A program made the translations under genes and the position numbers. From positions 9,275,601 through 9,335,600 of the forward strand of contig OX442324.1 of assembly GCA_949358305.1 (NCBI GenBank): 60,000 nucleotides of DNA, written 5' to 3'. The notes beneath the pieces are model-generated. The model ran no database searches, was not told the origin of the DNA, and was given only the letters and a program-made list of their open reading frames with translations. This document shows positions 20,174 to 32,061 of this stretch, piece after piece. The DNA is from Strigamia acuminata (Eukaryota; Arthropoda; Chilopoda; Geophilomorpha; Linotaeniidae). The stretch's first letter is position 1. The number at the start of each line of letters is the position of its first letter.

Positions 20174-20804
20174 TGTGGTGATTCGGCATCACCTGAAGAA
20201 GTAATTAGCGGTGATTATTGTGTTACTAATACTCGCCACTAGAGCGCGCTAGAAATACCGACTAGACTGACTAGTCTCGTGTTTCTGCGAACCTGCATAA
20301 TCGGAAGGATTTGCATATGACGTCATTTCCGGTTAGTATATAACGCCGATACTTGACCGGAAACGACACTACAGTTACCACATTTCAGCAAGAGCACCAT
20401 TTACCTCACCTTTCAGGCCGTTTCACGGATTGATCGAGGACCGGTGCCCGCTGACCATCTCAACTGTACAACAGCCATTTCTATTTAACGTGGCCAATCC
20501 ACGTTAGAATAGATATCCGAACGATATTCGTTTAATTCGCACGAGAAAGCGAATTCTCGCGTGTTCATAACAACACGTGGAAATACCCTAGACAACAAAC
20601 ATAGACCACGCGTAGGACTAAACAATTGGATCCGCCATTGTTTAGCGGCAACTCGTATTCGCAGCCGAATCCGAGGACCAACACAGGAAACATCTTGACT
20701 TATATTTGTATTAGTAAGCGTGTTTTAATAAAGCAGTATTTGAAATATATTGTATTCCCGAGTGTATTATTTATTATCTTTAACCACAAAGTCGAATCAC
20801 GACA
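20174..20804 (+). repeat. Gypsy-1 3' LTR
   Basis: Second copy of the 631 bp LTR. It ends ATCACGACA at 20804, followed by the second TACT target duplication (20805-20808) and the resumed Copia-A gag. Confidence 0.95.
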
Positions 20805-21059
20805 TACTGATACGCCTGATGAATATCCGTCACAGTTTCCCCCACGTCACGTAATTGGCGAGCATAATTGTCGACGCGAGCAATGAAATCGGGCATATCT
20901 TCGTTGGGTTCAAGATGCAAGCTCAAAAATTCCCAGCGCATGAACGCTTGACGTGCCCTGGAACTCGGCGCATATATTTTTGCCAGCGTATCCCACGCCT
21001 GTTTCGGGGTATCGCAGTTATCGAGAACCGAACGTTTGCCTTCACTAACATAGATGTAT
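20805..21059 (-). pseudogene. gag: Copia-A gag, middle segment
   Basis: Second piece of Copia-A gag, read on the minus strand between Gypsy-2 (upstream in gene order) and Gypsy-1. It is fully open and aligns with residues about 71-155 of Copia-C Gag; diagnostic blocks are APSSRARQAFMRWEFLSL and EDMPDFIARVDNY. It includes one TSD copy at each edge (TACT 20805-20808, GTAT 21056-21059). Frame bookkeeping over both junctions gives an uninterrupted codon series, so the insertions hit an intact gag. Confidence 0.9.
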
Positions 21060-21633
21060 TGTCACGTGTACGAATCGTGCCAATTAATGCGCGATTCGTA
21101 GCACGTAATTCGAATTATTATTAGTTAAATGTTGCTAAATTTCGGCCACAGATGGCGCTGACGGCTGGAATCCGTCATCGCCATGTGATGGACCGATCAA
21201 TTCAATTATGGGGTTTATGGCAGATTTGCTATAAATAAGGAGCCCGCACTAAGACAGGTCTCTAATCACTTTTGCTTCTCAGAACTAGAGAGTCTGATGT
21301 CGCCTCAATAAAGAGCGCGGCTGATGACTATAAAACCAATTTAATTACATCGCAATTAAGTTATCACACAGTTGTTTTATAACCCAATTAATAAAGGTTG
21401 TACAATTTAACAAATGTAAAAGTGACAATTTATCCACATAACATTCTGACCTGTTTTTGAGAATAAATGTATCTGAGTTTAAAAGGGATCAAACAAACTT
21501 CGTTTGTCCGGTCAAATAAAACTGAATTGAATTTAAGCATAAAACAAATCTCATTCTTTCCTTTCACACTCACTAAGCCCCAAATAAAATAACGTTGCAT
21601 GGAAACCTGATCAGACCCGGAATCCACGTAACA
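21060..21633 (+). repeat. Gypsy-2 5' LTR
   Basis: A 574 bp LTR, TGTCACGTGT...CACGTAACA. It contains the TATA box TATAAATA (21230-21237) and AATAAA (21307-21312), a typical promoter/R arrangement. Paired with 37161-37734. Confidence 0.95.
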
Positions 21634-22542
21634 AATGGTGGAGGTGCGGTTCTTTCCCCGGGACCAAAATTAGAGTAAAAACCCCGAAATTAGAGCTAAA
21701 AATTATTAAAATCGTAAAATTTAGAGCAAAATGAGTGAAATTAGAATTAAAATCATATAAAATTGGCAAATTTAGCTTAAAATAGCTTTGAAAATCATAT
21801 AAAATTTTGAGAAATCCCAACCTAATTTAAATATGAGTGATTCATTTGTGAAATTGATAGGAAAGTGAGAGTGAGTCATTGCTAGTGAATAAATAGGTCA
21901 ATTAGATTGAAAATTGGCGAAAATTTAATAAAATAGAATAGAATATAGGTTTGAGTGTTTAAGTTGGATGAATTTGCATTTGAGTGTTATTTGCTGTGAT
22001 ATTTGACTTTGAATTGAATTAATATGATGTTATTGATTGAATTTTGATAAAATTTAATGAAATTGTATAGTAATGAGGAATTCAATTGTGATGTTGAGAT
22101 AAAATTGAATAATAATAGAAAAAATATTGTTTATATTTATTAATGAATTTGTTTTCTTTTCAGAGCATTTTTGTAAAGTGTTATTAATAAGAAATTTTTC
22201 CTTGAATAGTTTTGATGAAATTTTGTAATTATGACCGTGAAAATGAATTGTTTTTGATATTTTTGTAGAAAATGACCGTGAAAATGTTTTTTTTTTTTCC
22301 TTGAATTCTTTTGTTGAAATTTTTGAGATTTGATTGTAAAAATTGAATTGTTTAATCATTGAATTGTTCTAGTGTTTTGAAATATTTCTGTAAAGATTGA
22401 AGTGTTTAATCACTGATTTATTTTTCAGAAAGTGAAAAGTGTTCTGTGTGCTAAAGAGTTATAGTGTTAATTATAATTGGAAAAGTGAATTAAAAGTGCT
22501 TTAAGTCAAAGGATTGTGTCTTCAAACTTAATTATTCAACAA
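21634..22542 (+). promoter_or_regulatory. Gypsy-2 untranslated leader
   Basis: About 0.9 kb of AT-rich non-coding sequence. The primer-binding site is probably TGGTGGAGGTGCGG (21636-21649), two bases after the LTR; I cannot name the tRNA with confidence. Two 3' splice-like sites, TTTTCTTTTCAG (ending 22164) and TTATTTTTCAG (ending 22429), suggest an intron in the leader, but no clear donor was found. No gene is seen. Confidence 0.45.
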
Positions 22543-24024
22543 ATGCGGAATCCAAACGTTTCACAAGTAGTAACGGATTATTTGTTTTCATCAAAAGATC
22601 CGGGTAAACTTGAATCACTGGATGATAAGGTGACTGACCGGAAAAAGAAATAAAAATCTAAAGGAGAAGAAAAAATTCAAAAAAGGGAAGATTTTGAAAC
22701 CCCGGAACAGCGCCATAAAAGAATAATCGATCCAAGTGTGTACAATTTGTTGTTGCCTGATGAAGCTACGAAATTAGGCAATCTCCTGGATAAAGTGCAA
22801 GCAGATTTGGACGACGCATTTGAGGACGCAAATGACGATATTGAGGACCAAAAGGAATTAATTCAACCTGTAGAGACAATTAAAAGTGAACAATCACCAA
22901 TTAAAATGGCAAGTGCTTCACCAGAACTAGTAGCAATACAGACGGTATTACAAAATTTAGTGGTCAATAGAAGAAATCCAGTTGACTTTGATCCAGCTAC
23001 AGGGAATATTGACACATGGTTAATCGGTTACGAAGATACAATAACCGATGACACTGAGAGAATTAAACATCTATCAATTGTGCTGAAATCCTCCGCATCA
23101 TCGTGGTATTTAGATCAACTTCCACTACATCCGACTAGAACTTGGACTCAATGGAAAGATGCGTTGAAAGCGAAATTCAGACGACAAATAACAACAATTT
23201 TGTCGAAATTACAGGCAAAGCAGCACAAAGACGGAACAGCTTTGGAACATATGCAGAAAATATTGAAAGAGTGTTCTTATGCAAGACCAGCATTCACTGA
23301 GGAACAAAAGATATTTCATGTGTTTAAAGGACTTAAAAAGGTGACTAGAGATAAATTGGTAGTCAATTTTCCAAAAACATTGGATCAATTAACATCTCAA
23401 CTTGGATTATTGGAAGCTCATGCATTCAGTGAGGACCCTGCAGAAGTTTTACTAATCCTACTGCAAAAAGCTGTTGATACAACAGGCGAGGTGAAACCAA
23501 GTTTGTTAGTTGAACCGAGCGACGTCAATAAAACCAAAGACGAGTTGTTAGCAGAGGTCAAAGTGCTAAGACAACAGCAGCAGTTTGGGGGTGTTCAATA
23601 TGCAGAGGTTACTCCAGTCTTCTATCAAAACCAATGGTATACACCACATCCAAACCAGGCGCAGTTCTACAATAGAGGTAACTTTAGAGGACGACCTGGA
23701 CAACAACGAGGATGGTGGAATAATAACAACAATTGGAACCAAGGAAGAGGATGGAATGATAATAAAGGTCAAAACAGAGGTAATTGGAATAATCAGTGGA
23801 ATAATCCAGGTCAAGGATTCCAACAGCAATACCCACAACAGCAATGGAATCCACCACAACAGCAAAGGAACCCACCACAAGCTCAAAGACAACAGGGAAA
23901 TCCAAATAACCAAGGTCATCCTAAAAATCCAAATTATAAAGGTAAAAATTTTATTGAAAATTACCAAGGCCGAGGAAATCGAGGAGCCCCACGTGGTGGA
24001 CCACCTAATGCATCGGGAAACTAG
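22543..24024 (+). pseudogene. gag: Gypsy-2 gag with one in-frame stop
   Basis: The ATG at 22543 opens the frame; TAA at 22651-22653 interrupts it after 36 codons, and the same frame is then open to TAG at 24022-24024 (about 493 codons in all). The capsid domain lies around 22980-23440 (FDPATGNIDTWLIGYED, SSASSWYLDQLPLHPTRTW, QWKDALKAKFRRQI). The C-terminus has no zinc knuckle; instead there is a long Gln/Asn/Gly/Arg-rich tail (RGG-like, NNNNNWNQGRGW) that may bind RNA. The next coding block (protease) is in another frame after a gap of about 60 bases. Confidence 0.85.
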
Positions 24025-24086
24025 AATGGCCACAAAGACGAAATAACAAAAAGAAAAGAAGAAAGAGAAAGTTAGAAATCATCGAG

Positions 24087-25703
24087 TTGCACGCGATGGA
24101 CGAACTTTTGCAGATTCCAGTAGTATTAAATGGTATGGAAATCACTGGTGTCTTGGATTCTGGAGGTTTTCGCAACATCATTAGTGGTTCTGCAGCTCAA
24201 ATATCAGCCCTGTCCAGGTGTTCGATTGAGAGTTGTGGATGGCTCATTGATAATCCCAGAAGGAAAAACCAGGATAACCATTGATGTTGGACAACAACAA
24301 CACACCATCGACGTATTAATCATTAATGGATTTGGACGCCATTTGCTGCTAGGAGACAATTTTTTGAGATCTGCAAGGTGTAAACTTGACTATGACCAAC
24401 AGAAGATCTTTGTAGGCCCAAAAGATGAACAACAAGAAGTTTTCCCAATGTCAAAGAATTATACTGATTTAAATTACATAGCCCGAGTTTTAAAACCAAT
24501 AACAATTCCAGCATTACATGAATGTGTAGTTCCAATAAAAATTGCAAAGAAAATAGATGATGAGTTATTTATAGAACCACTTAGTGGAGTAATTGATCGT
24601 TTTGGAGTAATTTGTTGCAAAACATTGACTAAATTCAGAAAAGGTGAAGGAGTTCTGCGTGTTGCGAATCCGACTAAAAAGACAATCTATTTAGGAAAAA
24701 ACTCAGCAATTGCAAAAGCTTTTTATGTAATTGAGTCTGGCGTGCTTGATGAAAACAGAGCTAATCAATTTGACTTTAGCACGGCCATGGCAACTGAGAA
24801 TATGACGCCATCACAACAAGAGCTGATGCGACAACTGCTAGAGAAGAATTCCGATAGATTTGCAACATCTGACAGCGACCTAGGCAGAGTTCAAGCTATC
24901 AAACATCGAATTGATACGGGAGATTCTCCTTCAATTCATTTACAGCCTTATAGACGATCTGTTAAGGAAAAAGAAATCGAGGATGCTGAAACAAAGAAGT
25001 TACTCGAGATGGGAGTAATAAGAGAATCTGAGAGCCCATGGAGTGCACCAGTACTGCTCATCAAGAAATGAGACGGCAAATGGAGATTTTGCGTTGATTG
25101 GAGACGTTAAAATGCAGTAACAAAGAAGATGGTTTATCCCTTACCGCGCATCGACGACACCCTAGATCAACTAGCGGGTGCGAAGTATTTTACAATGATG
25201 GATTTAATCCAAGGTTATTTCCAGGTAGAAATCGATGAAGCGGATAAGGAAAAGACTGCATTTTCAACGAATTCAGGCCATTATGAGTTCAACGTCTTAG
25301 GACAAGGCCTTTGTAACAGCCCAGCCGCCTTTCAAAAATTGATGAACAAAGTGCTTGGTAACCTCCTGGGAAAAGTATGTATTGCATATCTTGATGATTT
25401 GATAGTGTTTTCAAAGACTTTCGACCAGCACCTCGTCGATTTGGAGGCAGTTTTCCAAAAGCTTAGAACAGCGAATCTCAAAGTTAAGCTGAGCAAATGT
25501 ACGTTTGCGACACACACCATTCGATATCTCGGACATGTGGTTGATGCTGAAGGTATTTCACCGGATCCCAGGAATCTGGATTCAGTCGCGAAGTTTCCAA
25601 TTCCTGTGAACGTCAAACAACTACGTGGTTTTCTTGGATTATGCTCGTATTACCGGAAGATCATCGCTGGTTTTGCGGACATTTCCAAACCTCTGGTGAA
25701 TTT
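24087..25703 (+). pseudogene. pol: Gypsy-2 protease and RT (broken)
   Basis: The retropepsin starts in frame 3 (GMEITGVLDSGGFRNII, D codon 24156) and shifts to frame 1 near 24215, where it continues as CPGVRLRVVDGS...HLLLGDNFL. RT follows in frame 1 (LLEMGVIRESESPWSAPVLLIKK), with stops TGA at 25069-25071 and TAA at 25108-25110 inside the DGKWRFCVDWRR-NAVT motif. It is then open again through PLPRIDDTLDQL, MDLIQGYFQV and YLDD (25387-25398) to the Copia-B insertion. Lesions are one indel and two nonsense codons. The RT is a clearly different gypsy lineage from Gypsy-1 and Gypsy-3. The frame continues at 32532 after Copia-B. Confidence 0.88.
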
Positions 25704-26173
25704 TGTAGGCCATTAAATCAATAAAGTGAGTCCAATCCTGATTTCAGTCTTTTGCATTACTAGCACAAATTGTGCCGCCATCTTTATTGCAGTGGAAAAA
25801 CATAACATGTGGTTTGAGGTTATTTGACCTCACAAACTATAGGGAGAACAAATCAATACTTCATTTAGTTGATTTGTCCTGTACACTATTAAAATATAAA
25901 CACAACTTAGGACAGAACAAATTTCTATAATACACAATGCTCATTTGAGCAGACGACGATTAAATAAGTCATTATATGGAGGGAAATCAGTTGTGGTACA
26001 TACACACGCAATTTATAAAAACAATAGCAACTGATTTACAATTCCGGGACATGATACAATGAAATACTAATCGCGTGACAATCGCGCTAATTCGGAAACG
26101 CACGAAGTAATCTCTCCATCGTAAATCGGAACTGACTGTGACAACACTTGTCCCTAAACTTTACATATCAATA
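25704..26173 (-). repeat. Copia-B 3' LTR
   Basis: A 470 bp LTR. On the element strand it starts TATTGATATG, directly after the GGGGG of the polypurine tract, and ends GGCCTACA. The 5' end lacks the canonical TG, yet both the TSD and the PPT place the boundary here. Confidence 0.9.
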
Positions 26174-26192
26174 CCCCCTCTGGACAACTTTG

Positions 26193-29100
26193 TCACAGAT
26201 CAAAGATGTGCTCACACAATTCGGTCAGACGTGGGCGAGCCAACCATTTGGTTAACAAATCGGCTACGTTCAGTTTTCCAGGAACGTGCCGGATATCAAA
26301 GATCTTGCTTTCATACAGATCGCGTAAATAATGGAATCGAACCTCGATGTGTTTGTTCGCTTTATTTTCCACGCGGTTCTTACTATATTGTATTGCCGCT
26401 GTGCTATCAGCTAAGACACAGGGCTGCAAATTCCCAAAGTAGTCGAACATCACCGACATGTTGAAAAGCCTCTTAAGCCATATCAGTTCCCTGACGCCAT
26501 CAACAATGGCCACAAACTCCGACTCCATCACGGATAACGTGGTCATCTTCTGCTTTCTACACGACCACGAAACCGGAACACCGCCCAGGAAAACTACATG
26601 ACCTCCGAAACTCCTTCGTTGGTCTACATCAGTAGCGTATGACGCATCGGTAAATACCGTCAGCAAAGCACTTTTGCATCTCGAGAGATCAATACAATAA
26701 TCCTCAGTACTTTTCAGGTACCTGAGTACCTGCAATAACATATTAACATGTCTCTGAGAATGTCGCTCGTTGTATTGGGAGAGCACAATGGTGGAAAATA
26801 GTATGTCTGGTCTGGTTCGCGACGCCAAAAACAGAAGACTACCAACCAGCGATCTGTAGGGGAACACGGTGTCAATTTGTTCGTCCTTCTTCACCCCCAT
26901 TATCATAGTACCTACCGCCCCAGGTAAATGAACTTTATGCGACCCATCGATTTTGAAATGAGCACACAATCTCTCGATATACTTGCGCTGATGGATTAAG
27001 ATCTTACCATTCACACGCGTAAATTCTATGCCTAGCAAAAGGGTCACTGGCCCAAGGTTTACCATTTGGAAATGGTCTGTTATCCAGGACAGGACATCTT
27101 TTTCGATCTTCTCGTTGCGTGAAAAGATGACTAAGTCATCGACATACACGACTAAAACTACATCTCTGTCCATACAATAAACACAGTTAAACCCAGGGAC
27201 CGGTTTGAATCCTATGTGCAACAGTCTGTCGTGCAACTTTTCGAACCACATACGGCCCGACTGGTGCAGGCCGTATAAAGCTTTGTAAAGCTTCCAGCAC
27301 TTGCCGACATTCTGTGGCGTTTGAAACCCTTTTGGAATTCCCATGTATTGGACTTCGTCCAAGTCTCCATAGAGATATGCGGCTTTTATATCCGCATGTG
27401 TGTCTCTCCAGTTCATGAGGACAACCAACATGCAAAATAACACCAAGATAACAACAAAATTCACCACAGGTGAAAACACCTCGGTGAAATCTATACCCGG
27501 TCGCTGTTTGAAACCTTGGGCGACCAGTCTCGCTCGATGACGTCTTATAACCCCGGTATTATCTCTCTTGATCTTATAGATCCATTTGCTGCCTAGCAAT
27601 TGTTGGTCTTTCTCACAATCAACTTCCTCGTAGACTTTCCTTTCGTTAAATATGTCAATTTCCTCTTGCATTGCGTCAACCCATTCTGTCCTTCGTTCGC
27701 CTTTAATTGCCTCCTCGTAGGTGTTGGGCTCAAGCGCACAACAACCAGCAAATGGGTTCGGAAGATCTTCATTTTGAGTTTTCCCCGAAAAATCAAACAA
27801 GTCCGCCTCAAACTCGTATCCGTTTGCTTGACACCAATGCAATGCCTCAATTCTGCTGCGGAGCCTTTTCTTGTCTGGCGCTACATAATGCGCATAGGTC
27901 GTCCCAGCATCTCTTCCCGTTTGTCTAACATATGGTCTCACATCCCAGTCATTCATGTTCAATTTCAATAAAGGAACACCCCCAATTGTTACATCCCCTT
28001 GACCCCCTCTAACATTAGGAGAAGCCAACAATGCTTCCTGAAAAACCTCTTCATCATCACTGGTTTCGTCAGTTGGTTCTCCAGTAAATTCGATTAACCG
28101 TGGTTTTTGAAAAACCGTGTGTTTTGGGGTCTGGGGTAATGGCAGTTTCGTGACTGGCAATGCTGTTGATATAATGGGCACCGTTGGAGCAGGTAATCCG
28201 GCACCTGGAACAGGGGGAACTTGAACCGGGGGAACCAGACCCGGTGAAGGTTGGCTTGGTGTAGGAACAGGAACATGAACCGGTGCCAATCTCACTGGAA
28301 TTGGTGTTTCATCGTCCGATTCGAGTCCCAAGTCACTCACATTAAAGTATTCAAAACTCTGTGACTGTTCCTTTCCTCTCCCATTAATGTTATTCCCCTT
28401 TTCATACCAGTATTCATTCTCATTAACGGTAACATGTTTCGACCCAAAAATCTTGTTGCGCGATGGGTCCCAGATGCGATATCCCTTTGTGTCAGTACAA
28501 TAACCTACAAGGGCTCCAACCCAAGCTCTTGGCTCTAATTTGCTATGTCGTTGTTGGGCAGGGATATGTGTATAACACTTTGACCCAATGCATCTTAGAT
28601 GCCTAACTGAAGCCCTTTTATTATAAAATACATTATAGGGGGAACGATTGTTCAATTTCGGATGTGGGTATAAGTTTTTAATATAAACAAGAGTTACCGC
28701 TAACTCTCCCCACAACCTCTTGGGAAGACCCGTTTCGATTAACATTGCTCTCACCCCCTCTAAGATTAGGCGGTTGGCCCGCTCGGCCACAGAATTCATT
28801 TCGGGCGAATATGCATTCGTCCGCTCGCATTTAATTCCTTCTTGTTGAGCATAGTCTTCCCATTCCTTGGATATAAATTCACCCCCTCTGTCAGTTCGTA
28901 CCGCTTTGACCTTTTTAGATGTAGAGCGTTCGATCTCTTTTTGCCAAATCTTAAAAATCCCTAATACATCACTTTTCTTCTTCATGATGTATATCCACAT
29001 AAAGCGTGAAAAATCGTCCACTATAAGTAGAAAATAATTCCCACCCCCAAGGGTTTTAGTTTGGCTTGCCCCCCAGACGTCCATATGAACAAGGTCTAAT

Positions 29101-30929
29101 ATGCCTTTGGTCAAAATTTGTCCGATCGGAGGAAACCCCGCACGCGTCTTTTTCGCTCTAATGCACGCGTCACACGGGTCCATGTCTTTATTAGACAATT
29201 TCACTCCAAAAATATCTGTTGACTTTTCCATGTCAACAATACCCTTTGTGTGTAAATGTGCCATCCGGCCGTGCCAATAACTAATATCTAACCCTTTATC
29301 TGCCTTTACATTAGGTTGAACCCCTTTAACTCTGTCGGCCGGAAGCGCACTCACGTCAATTCCGCCGGAAACAGTTAAAGTCTTTGGAGTTTTACTGCCC
29401 TTAATGCCCTTCGGTGTTGTCAACACCTCACAGTAAGACGGTTTCGTAATTTCGCTCGCCTGCGTTACGCATTCACTCGGGTTAGTATTAGGTAAAACGC
29501 TATTATTTACAACATTAACACTTTCAGTAACATCTGATTGGTTAGTAATCGGATTACTTATGCCAGGTGCTTCCGCATGCGTCGGAATTGCACTTGCATT
29601 TACAGAAGGAACCGCAATCTGACAAGAACTCTTGTACATTCTATCCGACTGACGCATGGCGGTCAGTATTGGTTCCGTAATCCGTTGTTTGAAAATGACC
29701 ATTTTCCCTTCACCAACTCGGGTTATATACCCAGCCTCATCAGTGCGACCGAGGGAAATCAAATTTTTAGTAAAATTTGGTGCATAAAACACATTCTTTA
29801 ATATGAATGGGTGCCCTTGAGATTTATCCCTTGATTCGAGCTTTATATCTCCTACCCCATCAATTTTGGATGAACCCTCACCCAATCGCACTGAATAATT
29901 CGAAAGAGGCTTATAATTCACAAAACCATGTTTAGTGAAGGTAAAATGGTCCGTGGCACCAGTGTCCACGTACCACGCCATGTCTTGCACCCCCGATGAT
30001 GTTACAAATGAAGACACGGTTGTCGTTGATTGTCCAATAGTCTGCTGAAGCGATGTGTAGAATCCTTCCAGTTCCTCAGAAGAGCTCAGGTTAGCTTTCC
30101 TTCCCCGTGCACGGCCTCGGCCTTTGCCGCGCCCACTAGACTGAGAAATGTTCGATGCAGATTTGGTCGGCACAATCGTAAAGCCCTGTTTCGATGAAGG
30201 GCAATCGCGTGAAAAGTGTCCTTTTCCGCCGCAGTTATAGCAAACAGTTCCTTTTTGCTGTGACCGTTGTGGGTTCGTCGCATAAGCTCCCGTTGCAGAT
30301 GCAGTCGCATCCCTCGGCGCAGTCCCACCATGGGTCCTGTTATACTCAGCAAGGAGCCTTTGTTTGACTTTCGCGACCGTGAAGTCGGCTTTGTCCCAGT
30401 GGTACACGATGGATTTTAGAGCCTCGTATTCAGGCCCGAGGAAATCCAAATATTGGAACGCGATTTCCTTTTCCGTTAAAGTAATGTCCACGTCCTTTAA
30501 CTCTATCGCCTTCCTGTCCACCCTAGAGGTGAACACGACCATGTCGTCCCCTGGAAGCATTTGGAGCTGTAAAAACTCCCGGCGTAGCCTGGCTTGTCGC
30601 GCCATCGTGGTCGGCTGGTACGCCGTTTTTAACGCGTCCCACGCTCCCTTTGCTGTTTTATGTGCAACAGCAACCCCTTTTTGCGCTTCTGTGCAGCCAA
30701 GACAAATGGAGGAACGTGCACGGGATTCGCGTGCCTGAAAATCGCGTTTCTCCTTCGGAGAGGCCGTTACGGCCAATGCTGGCTCAGTTCCAACAACGTG
30801 GCTCCAGACTCTTTGGTGCTCTAAATAGAGCTGCATATCTACTGCCCATGAGTCATAATTGTTGCCATCAAGTTTGCGAATGTTTACATTGAATGGCTTG
30901 GAAAAATCTTCCATATTTTCACTAGCCAT
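26193..30929 (-). CDS. gag-pol: Copia-B Gag-Pol polyprotein (1578 aa)
   Basis: A single open frame starting at ATG 30929 (MASENMEDF); an in-frame upstream extension of 21 codons to 30992 is less likely. Domain order is copia-type: Gag (Retrotran_gag-like, FNVNIRKLDGNNYDSW) with knuckle CYNCGGKGHFSRDC at about 230; retropepsin with D322 (WYVDTGATDHFTF); integrase HHCC (YWHGRMAHLHTKG, CDACIRAKK) and DDE (HMDVWGA, RTDRGGEF, NSVAERANR); RT with LVAQGFKQRPGIDF, YGLHQSGRMWFEKL and YVDD at 1262; RNase H with FTDASYATD and ESEFVAI. No stop, frameshift or missing catalytic residue was seen, so it is likely functional. Confidence 0.95.
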   Translation of the reverse strand: MASENMEDFSKPFNVNIRKLDGNNYDSWAVDMQLYLEHQRVWSHVVGTEPALAVTASPKEKRDFQARESRARSSICLGCTEAQKGVAVAHKTAKGAWDALKTAYQPTTMARQARLRREFLQLQMLPGDDMVVFTSRVDRKAIELKDVDITLTEKEIAFQYLDFLGPEYEALKSIVYHWDKADFTVAKVKQRLLAEYNRTHGGTAPRDATASATGAYATNPQRSQQKGTVCYNCGGKGHFSRDCPSSKQGFTIVPTKSASNISQSSGRGKGRGRARGRKANLSSSEELEGFYTSLQQTIGQSTTTVSSFVTSSGVQDMAWYVDTGATDHFTFTKHGFVNYKPLSNYSVRLGEGSSKIDGVGDIKLESRDKSQGHPFILKNVFYAPNFTKNLISLGRTDEAGYITRVGEGKMVIFKQRITEPILTAMRQSDRMYKSSCQIAVPSVNASAIPTHAEAPGISNPITNQSDVTESVNVVNNSVLPNTNPSECVTQASEITKPSYCEVLTTPKGIKGSKTPKTLTVSGGIDVSALPADRVKGVQPNVKADKGLDISYWHGRMAHLHTKGIVDMEKSTDIFGVKLSNKDMDPCDACIRAKKTRAGFPPIGQILTKGILDLVHMDVWGASQTKTLGGGNYFLLIVDDFSRFMWIYIMKKKSDVLGIFKIWQKEIERSTSKKVKAVRTDRGGEFISKEWEDYAQQEGIKCERTNAYSPEMNSVAERANRLILEGVRAMLIETGLPKRLWGELAVTLVYIKNLYPHPKLNNRSPYNVFYNKRASVRHLRCIGSKCYTHIPAQQRHSKLEPRAWVGALVGYCTDTKGYRIWDPSRNKIFGSKHVTVNENEYWYEKGNNINGRGKEQSQSFEYFNVSDLGLESDDETPIPVRLAPVHVPVPTPSQPSPGLVPPVQVPPVPGAGLPAPTVPIISTALPVTKLPLPQTPKHTVFQKPRLIEFTGEPTDETSDDEEVFQEALLASPNVRGGQGDVTIGGVPLLKLNMNDWDVRPYVRQTGRDAGTTYAHYVAPDKKRLRSRIEALHWCQANGYEFEADLFDFSGKTQNEDLPNPFAGCCALEPNTYEEAIKGERRTEWVDAMQEEIDIFNERKVYEEVDCEKDQQLLGSKWIYKIKRDNTGVIRRHRARLVAQGFKQRPGIDFTEVFSPVVNFVVILVLFCMLVVLMNWRDTHADIKAAYLYGDLDEVQYMGIPKGFQTPQNVGKCWKLYKALYGLHQSGRMWFEKLHDRLLHIGFKPVPGFNCVYCMDRDVVLVVYVDDLVIFSRNEKIEKDVLSWITDHFQMVNLGPVTLLLGIEFTRVNGKILIHQRKYIERLCAHFKIDGSHKVHLPGAVGTMIMGVKKDEQIDTVFPYRSLVGSLLFLASRTRPDILFSTIVLSQYNERHSQRHVNMLLQVLRYLKSTEDYCIDLSRCKSALLTVFTDASYATDVDQRRSFGGHVVFLGGVPVSWSCRKQKMTTLSVMESEFVAIVDGVRELIWLKRLFNMSVMFDYFGNLQPCVLADSTAAIQYSKNRVENKANKHIEVRFHYLRDLYESKIFDIRHVPGKLNVADLLTKWLARPRLTELCEHIFDL

Positions 30930-32061
30930 GATGCGATGCGTAGCACAATACACAAAATCACTTAGAATCACAACACTTGCAAAATATAACACTTAACCCA
31001 CCAAAAATTAGGCGAAAAATAATACAATTCCACCCGGGGTACAGCTCAATAAGTGAGCACAACTTCTCCGACTAGTCGCTACAAGGACCTCCGACCGACA
31101 CACCTGGGGTCGCGGGAAAATCCCCTTGCTTCGAGCAAGCCTAGCCGAAAATAAGACGACACTAGGCGAATGCCTAAAGGGTGCCGAATATATTAAAGGG
31201 CCCAAACAAAACCTTAATAATATTCACAAATAATTTCGAACCCAAATATATACACTTAAATGATGTGAAGATGGCAAGTTGTGATGTTTTCAGTGCTGGA
31301 AATTGTTGGCTTTCACTTGTGCACCTGGCACAAGGCTTAACCGGTCCCAGCGATGCGCAGATACACTTCACGTGCAAATCCGCGATGCGTTCCGGCTCGT
31401 CGCACGAAACGCGTCCAAAAATGGAAAATATCGATCCAAATTGACCCGTACCGATGCTCTGGTCGTTGTACGAACGTCGTACGTTCGTATCCAACTCGTT
31501 ATAGGCGAGCGACGTCTTGAAAACGTTGTGGAAATTAATTCCGGTCGCCGCTGGCGAAAAAATGCTTCGTTTTCGACGAAAAATCCTCCAAATCGTCTCG
31601 AAACCAGTCCCAATCGATTCCTTGGGTCTTGTTATGGTCCCCCGTCGTTAATTCCAGCGCTGGGATCCACACGTTGACTCGATGACAGCCCGAATCCGTC
31701 CTTAAACACAGGTCGCACTGGGCGCCGCCATTTTGAAATGACGCGTCATCGTGCGAATGAAAACAAGAAAAATGGCTTATAATACGCCGAAATAAATGCA
31801 AAAAGTACTTCACTGTGTTCCTGCTATTTATACAGCTGATTCTACGGTGATTCAACACCGTTTGTGGTCGAAATTTGTCCGAAACGATCGATCCTGCTTC
31901 GGGTCGCAATTCGCGGACTTCACTGCTCGGCGACGTGCGGGAAACGTTTCGTATCGCCCGCCCCTCGTTTTCCGTGCGTCGTGGCCGCTCCAGACGTGGA
32001 AAATCGCCGAGAAAGTATGAATTTCGACAGGAACTCACCCACGCAAGCCTCTGCTACCACT
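30930..32061 (-). promoter_or_regulatory. Copia-B untranslated leader
   Basis: A 1.1 kb non-coding leader between the 5' LTR and gag on the minus strand; the open frames here are shadows. The primer-binding site complement (CCTCTGCTACCA, 32048-32059) lies two bases inside the LTR edge. Unlike the leaders of Copia-A, C and D, I saw no obvious shared blocks, which fits a separate family. Confidence 0.6.

Larger units (their letters stand above)
9016..20804 (+). mobile_element. Gypsy-1, Ty3/gypsy element with a spliced third gene
   Basis: An 11.8 kb element bounded by 631 bp LTRs (9016-9646, 20174-20804) that look identical and end TGT...ACA. It is flanked by a 4 bp TSD, TACT (9012-9015 and 20805-20808), inside Copia-A gag. 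Contents: a tRNA-Pro-like primer-binding site at 9648, gag (9739-12585), pol (12618-16664), an additional two-exon gene (16850-17002 and 17284-19974), an AATAAA signal and a GGGGAGGG polypurine tract just before the 3' LTR. All frames are open. Identical LTRs, intact genes and a perfect TSD point to a very recent insertion. Total length is well above the usual 5-8 kb for gypsy elements because of the large Gag and the third gene. Confidence 0.94.
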